Shown here piece by piece: positions 5,102 through 5,773 of a stretch of 5,773 bases of DNA. The stretch is taken from positions 1-5,773 of the forward strand of contig CAYMJA010000018.1 in assembly GCA_964391095.1 (NCBI GenBank), read 5' to 3'. The stretch comes from CAYMJA01 sp964391095 (lineage in GTDB: Bacteria; Patescibacteriota; Minisyncoccia; Minisyncoccales; GWA2-38-27). Positions within the stretch are counted from its first letter, which is position 1. Every line of letters begins with the position of its first letter. The translations under genes and the position numbers were made by a program. A model generated the notes under the pieces. It made no database searches. It had not been told where the DNA came from and was given only the letters and a program-made list of their open reading frames with translations.

Positions 5102-5166
5102 TAGACAGCTACTTTCTTACTTATATGTATTGAACCTGTTGGTTGAATGCCGCTTAAAACTCGCAT
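5101..5166 (-). pseudogene. Duplicated trpS start, 21-codon frame
   Basis: The second copy of the trpS start keeps the ATG and reads MRVLSGIQPTGSIHI exactly as in the real gene. It then leaves the repeat and continues SKKVAV before a TAA at 5103-5101. It is therefore a 21-codon truncated trpS beginning that lies upstream of the structured RNA and the intact gene. It could be an inert duplication scar, or it could be translated as a leader peptide, since it shares whatever initiation signal the real gene uses within the copied bases. It has no tryptophan codons, so a Trp-codon attenuator of the classical type is unlikely. Confidence 0.6.
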
Positions 5167-5171
5167 ATATT
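5122..5171 (-). repeat. 50-bp direct repeat, copy B
   Basis: This is identical over all 50 bases to 4811-4860, the start of trpS. It lies between the 3' hairpin of the RNase J gene and the structured RNA candidate. The two copies bound a 261-bp segment (4861-5121) that has no counterpart outside, so the arrangement looks like an insertion with duplicated target or a recombination scar, not a simple tandem duplication. Confidence 0.95.
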
Positions 5172-5223
5172 AACGAACAACGAACAGTATTTAATTTATT
5201 TTGTTTATTGTTCATTGTTCATT
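5172..5223 (-). terminator. Long stem-loop after the RNase J gene
   Basis: AACGAACAACGAACA (5172-5186) faces TGTTCATTGTTCATT (5209-5223). Read as minus-strand RNA all 15 positions pair, two of them G-U, whereas plus-strand RNA would have two C-A mismatches, so the minus strand is favoured. The 22-base loop is nearly all A and T. It starts two bases after the RNase J stop codon. No T-run follows, so it is a weak candidate for intrinsic termination and may instead protect the 3' end. Each arm is made of tandem GAACAA-type units, which could also mark it as a dispersed repeat. Confidence 0.45.
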
Positions 5224-5225
5224 GG

Positions 5226-5773
5226 TTAGACCTCTATAACAACTGGCAATATAATAGGTCTTCGTTGAGTTTTTGAAAAAAGAAATTGGCCAATTTTATT
5301 TCTGACTTCGTCTTTAATATAGACCCAGTTAACTGCTCCTCCGCTTCCAGCCGCTTTATTTACAATATTAATTACTTTATGCCGAGTTTGGGCAAGTAAT
5401 TCTTTTGATTCTCTTAAATAAACAAATCCCCTTGATATTATATCAGGTGAACCTTTGACTTTGCCAGTCTGTCTATCTACTATGGTTATAATAACAAACA
5501 TTCCATCTTCGGCTAACATTTGACGGTCTCTTAAAACTATTTCTCCTACATCTCCAACGCCCAAACCGTCAACCATAATATAATTTGAAGGAACAGTTTT
5601 TTTCTCTATAAAGATTTTCTCTCTGCTTAAATTGATTATTTGTCCATTTTCAGCAACAACTATATTTTGTCCAGCAATTCCAGCCTCTTTGGCAATTTCT
5701 TTATGATTAACTAACATTGAATATTGTCCGTGAACTGGCAGGAAAAATTTTGTGTTCATAATCTGAATCATTT
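5226..5773 (-). CDS. rnj: Ribonuclease J, C-terminal part (cut by the window edge)
   Basis: This is the C-terminal ~180 residues of RNase J, a metallo-beta-lactamase-fold nuclease with 5'-exonuclease and endonuclease activity that matures and degrades RNA in bacteria lacking an RNase E-centred system. PVHGQYSMLVNH (about 12-23 of the visible part) carries the conserved histidine of the late metal/phosphate-binding motif, usually written HGEYRML, so Gln replaces Glu here. DGLGVGDVGEIVLRDRQMLAEDG and PDIISRGFVYLRES follow as in the family. The end RRPIILPVVIEV is the typical RNase J C-terminus, so the 3' end is complete. The reading frame is open to the right edge. The methionine at 5771 is internal because it precedes the usual KFFLPVHG strand, and the catalytic HxHxDH domain must lie beyond the window. 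Confidence 0.95.
   Translation of the reverse strand, partial: MIQIMNTKFFLPVHGQYSMLVNHKEIAKEAGIAGQNIVVAENGQIINLSREKIFIEKKTVPSNYIMVDGLGVGDVGEIVLRDRQMLAEDGMFVIITIVDRQTGKVKGSPDIISRGFVYLRESKELLAQTRHKVINIVNKAAGSGGAVNWVYIKDEVRNKIGQFLFSKTQRRPIILPVVIEV

Noticed and set aside
4861..5121. T-box leader or tryptophan attenuator for trpS
   Set aside because: No AGGGTGG-N-ACCGCG antiterminator sequence is seen, there are no Trp codons in the short leader frame, and no terminator with a T-run precedes trpS.
5122..5171. GGTTCAA in the repeat as a T-arm of a permuted tmRNA
   Set aside because: It is simply the trpS codons for TGSI in the duplicated gene start. No T-stem pairing or CCA end accompanies it, and the P2-like strands are in the non-permuted order.
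1350..5773. Alternative genetic code with UGA read as glycine (known in some CPR)
   Set aside because: TGA terminates ychF at the correct family end, and no in-frame TGA occurs in the recognised genes.

Overview
The window comes from an AT-rich bacterial chromosome that uses the standard stop codons: ychF ends in TGA, and glycines are written as GGN. Several features suggest a Candidate Phyla Radiation (Patescibacteria/Parcubacteria-like) genome. Genes are tightly packed, Shine-Dalgarno signals are weak or absent, the ssb-rpsF block has no rpsR beside it, and a palindromic repeat is read in frame inside a protein. The lineage is inferred from style, not from a search.

Left part, minus strand (2435 down to 209): ychF (ribosome-associated P-loop ATPase), then rpsF (ribosomal protein S6), then ssb (single-stranded DNA-binding protein). 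rpsF and ssb are one base apart and surely co-transcribed. A perfect 13-bp GC-rich inverted repeat separates ychF from rpsF. Beyond ssb, bases 1-208 hold no gene but contain two 36-bp near-identical stem-loop repeats and a further hairpin.

Centre, plus strand: a phosphomannomutase/phosphoglucomutase gene (2466-3881), divergent from ychF. It has a good-looking promoter that would give a leaderless mRNA. The first ~26 codons are made of a 15-bp-armed palindromic element. The gene ends convergently with trpS, and the two stop codons overlap.

Right part, minus strand: the C-terminal third of an RNase J gene enters from the right edge and is followed by a G-U-wobble hairpin. Next comes an exact 50-bp copy of the start of trpS, then about 260 bp of apparently non-coding DNA, then trpS itself. 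This 260-bp stretch is the most unusual part of the window. On the minus strand it folds into a long interrupted helix closed by several separate pairing blocks. Beside the helix is a CCGAGCC/GGCTCGG pairing, then an AAATAG-GCA tag-reading-frame-like segment that would encode AADDNFVLPFS. This looks like the core of a tmRNA without the usual pseudoknots 2-4 and without a recognisable tRNA-like end. It is best treated as a candidate structured RNA, possibly a degenerate or minimal tmRNA, inserted at the 5' end of trpS between 50-bp direct repeats.

Functionally the genes are housekeeping: translation (rpsF, trpS, ychF, possibly the tmRNA-like RNA), RNA decay (RNase J), DNA replication and repair (ssb) and sugar-phosphate metabolism. 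The novelty lies in the small repeats and RNA-like elements placed between and inside these genes.
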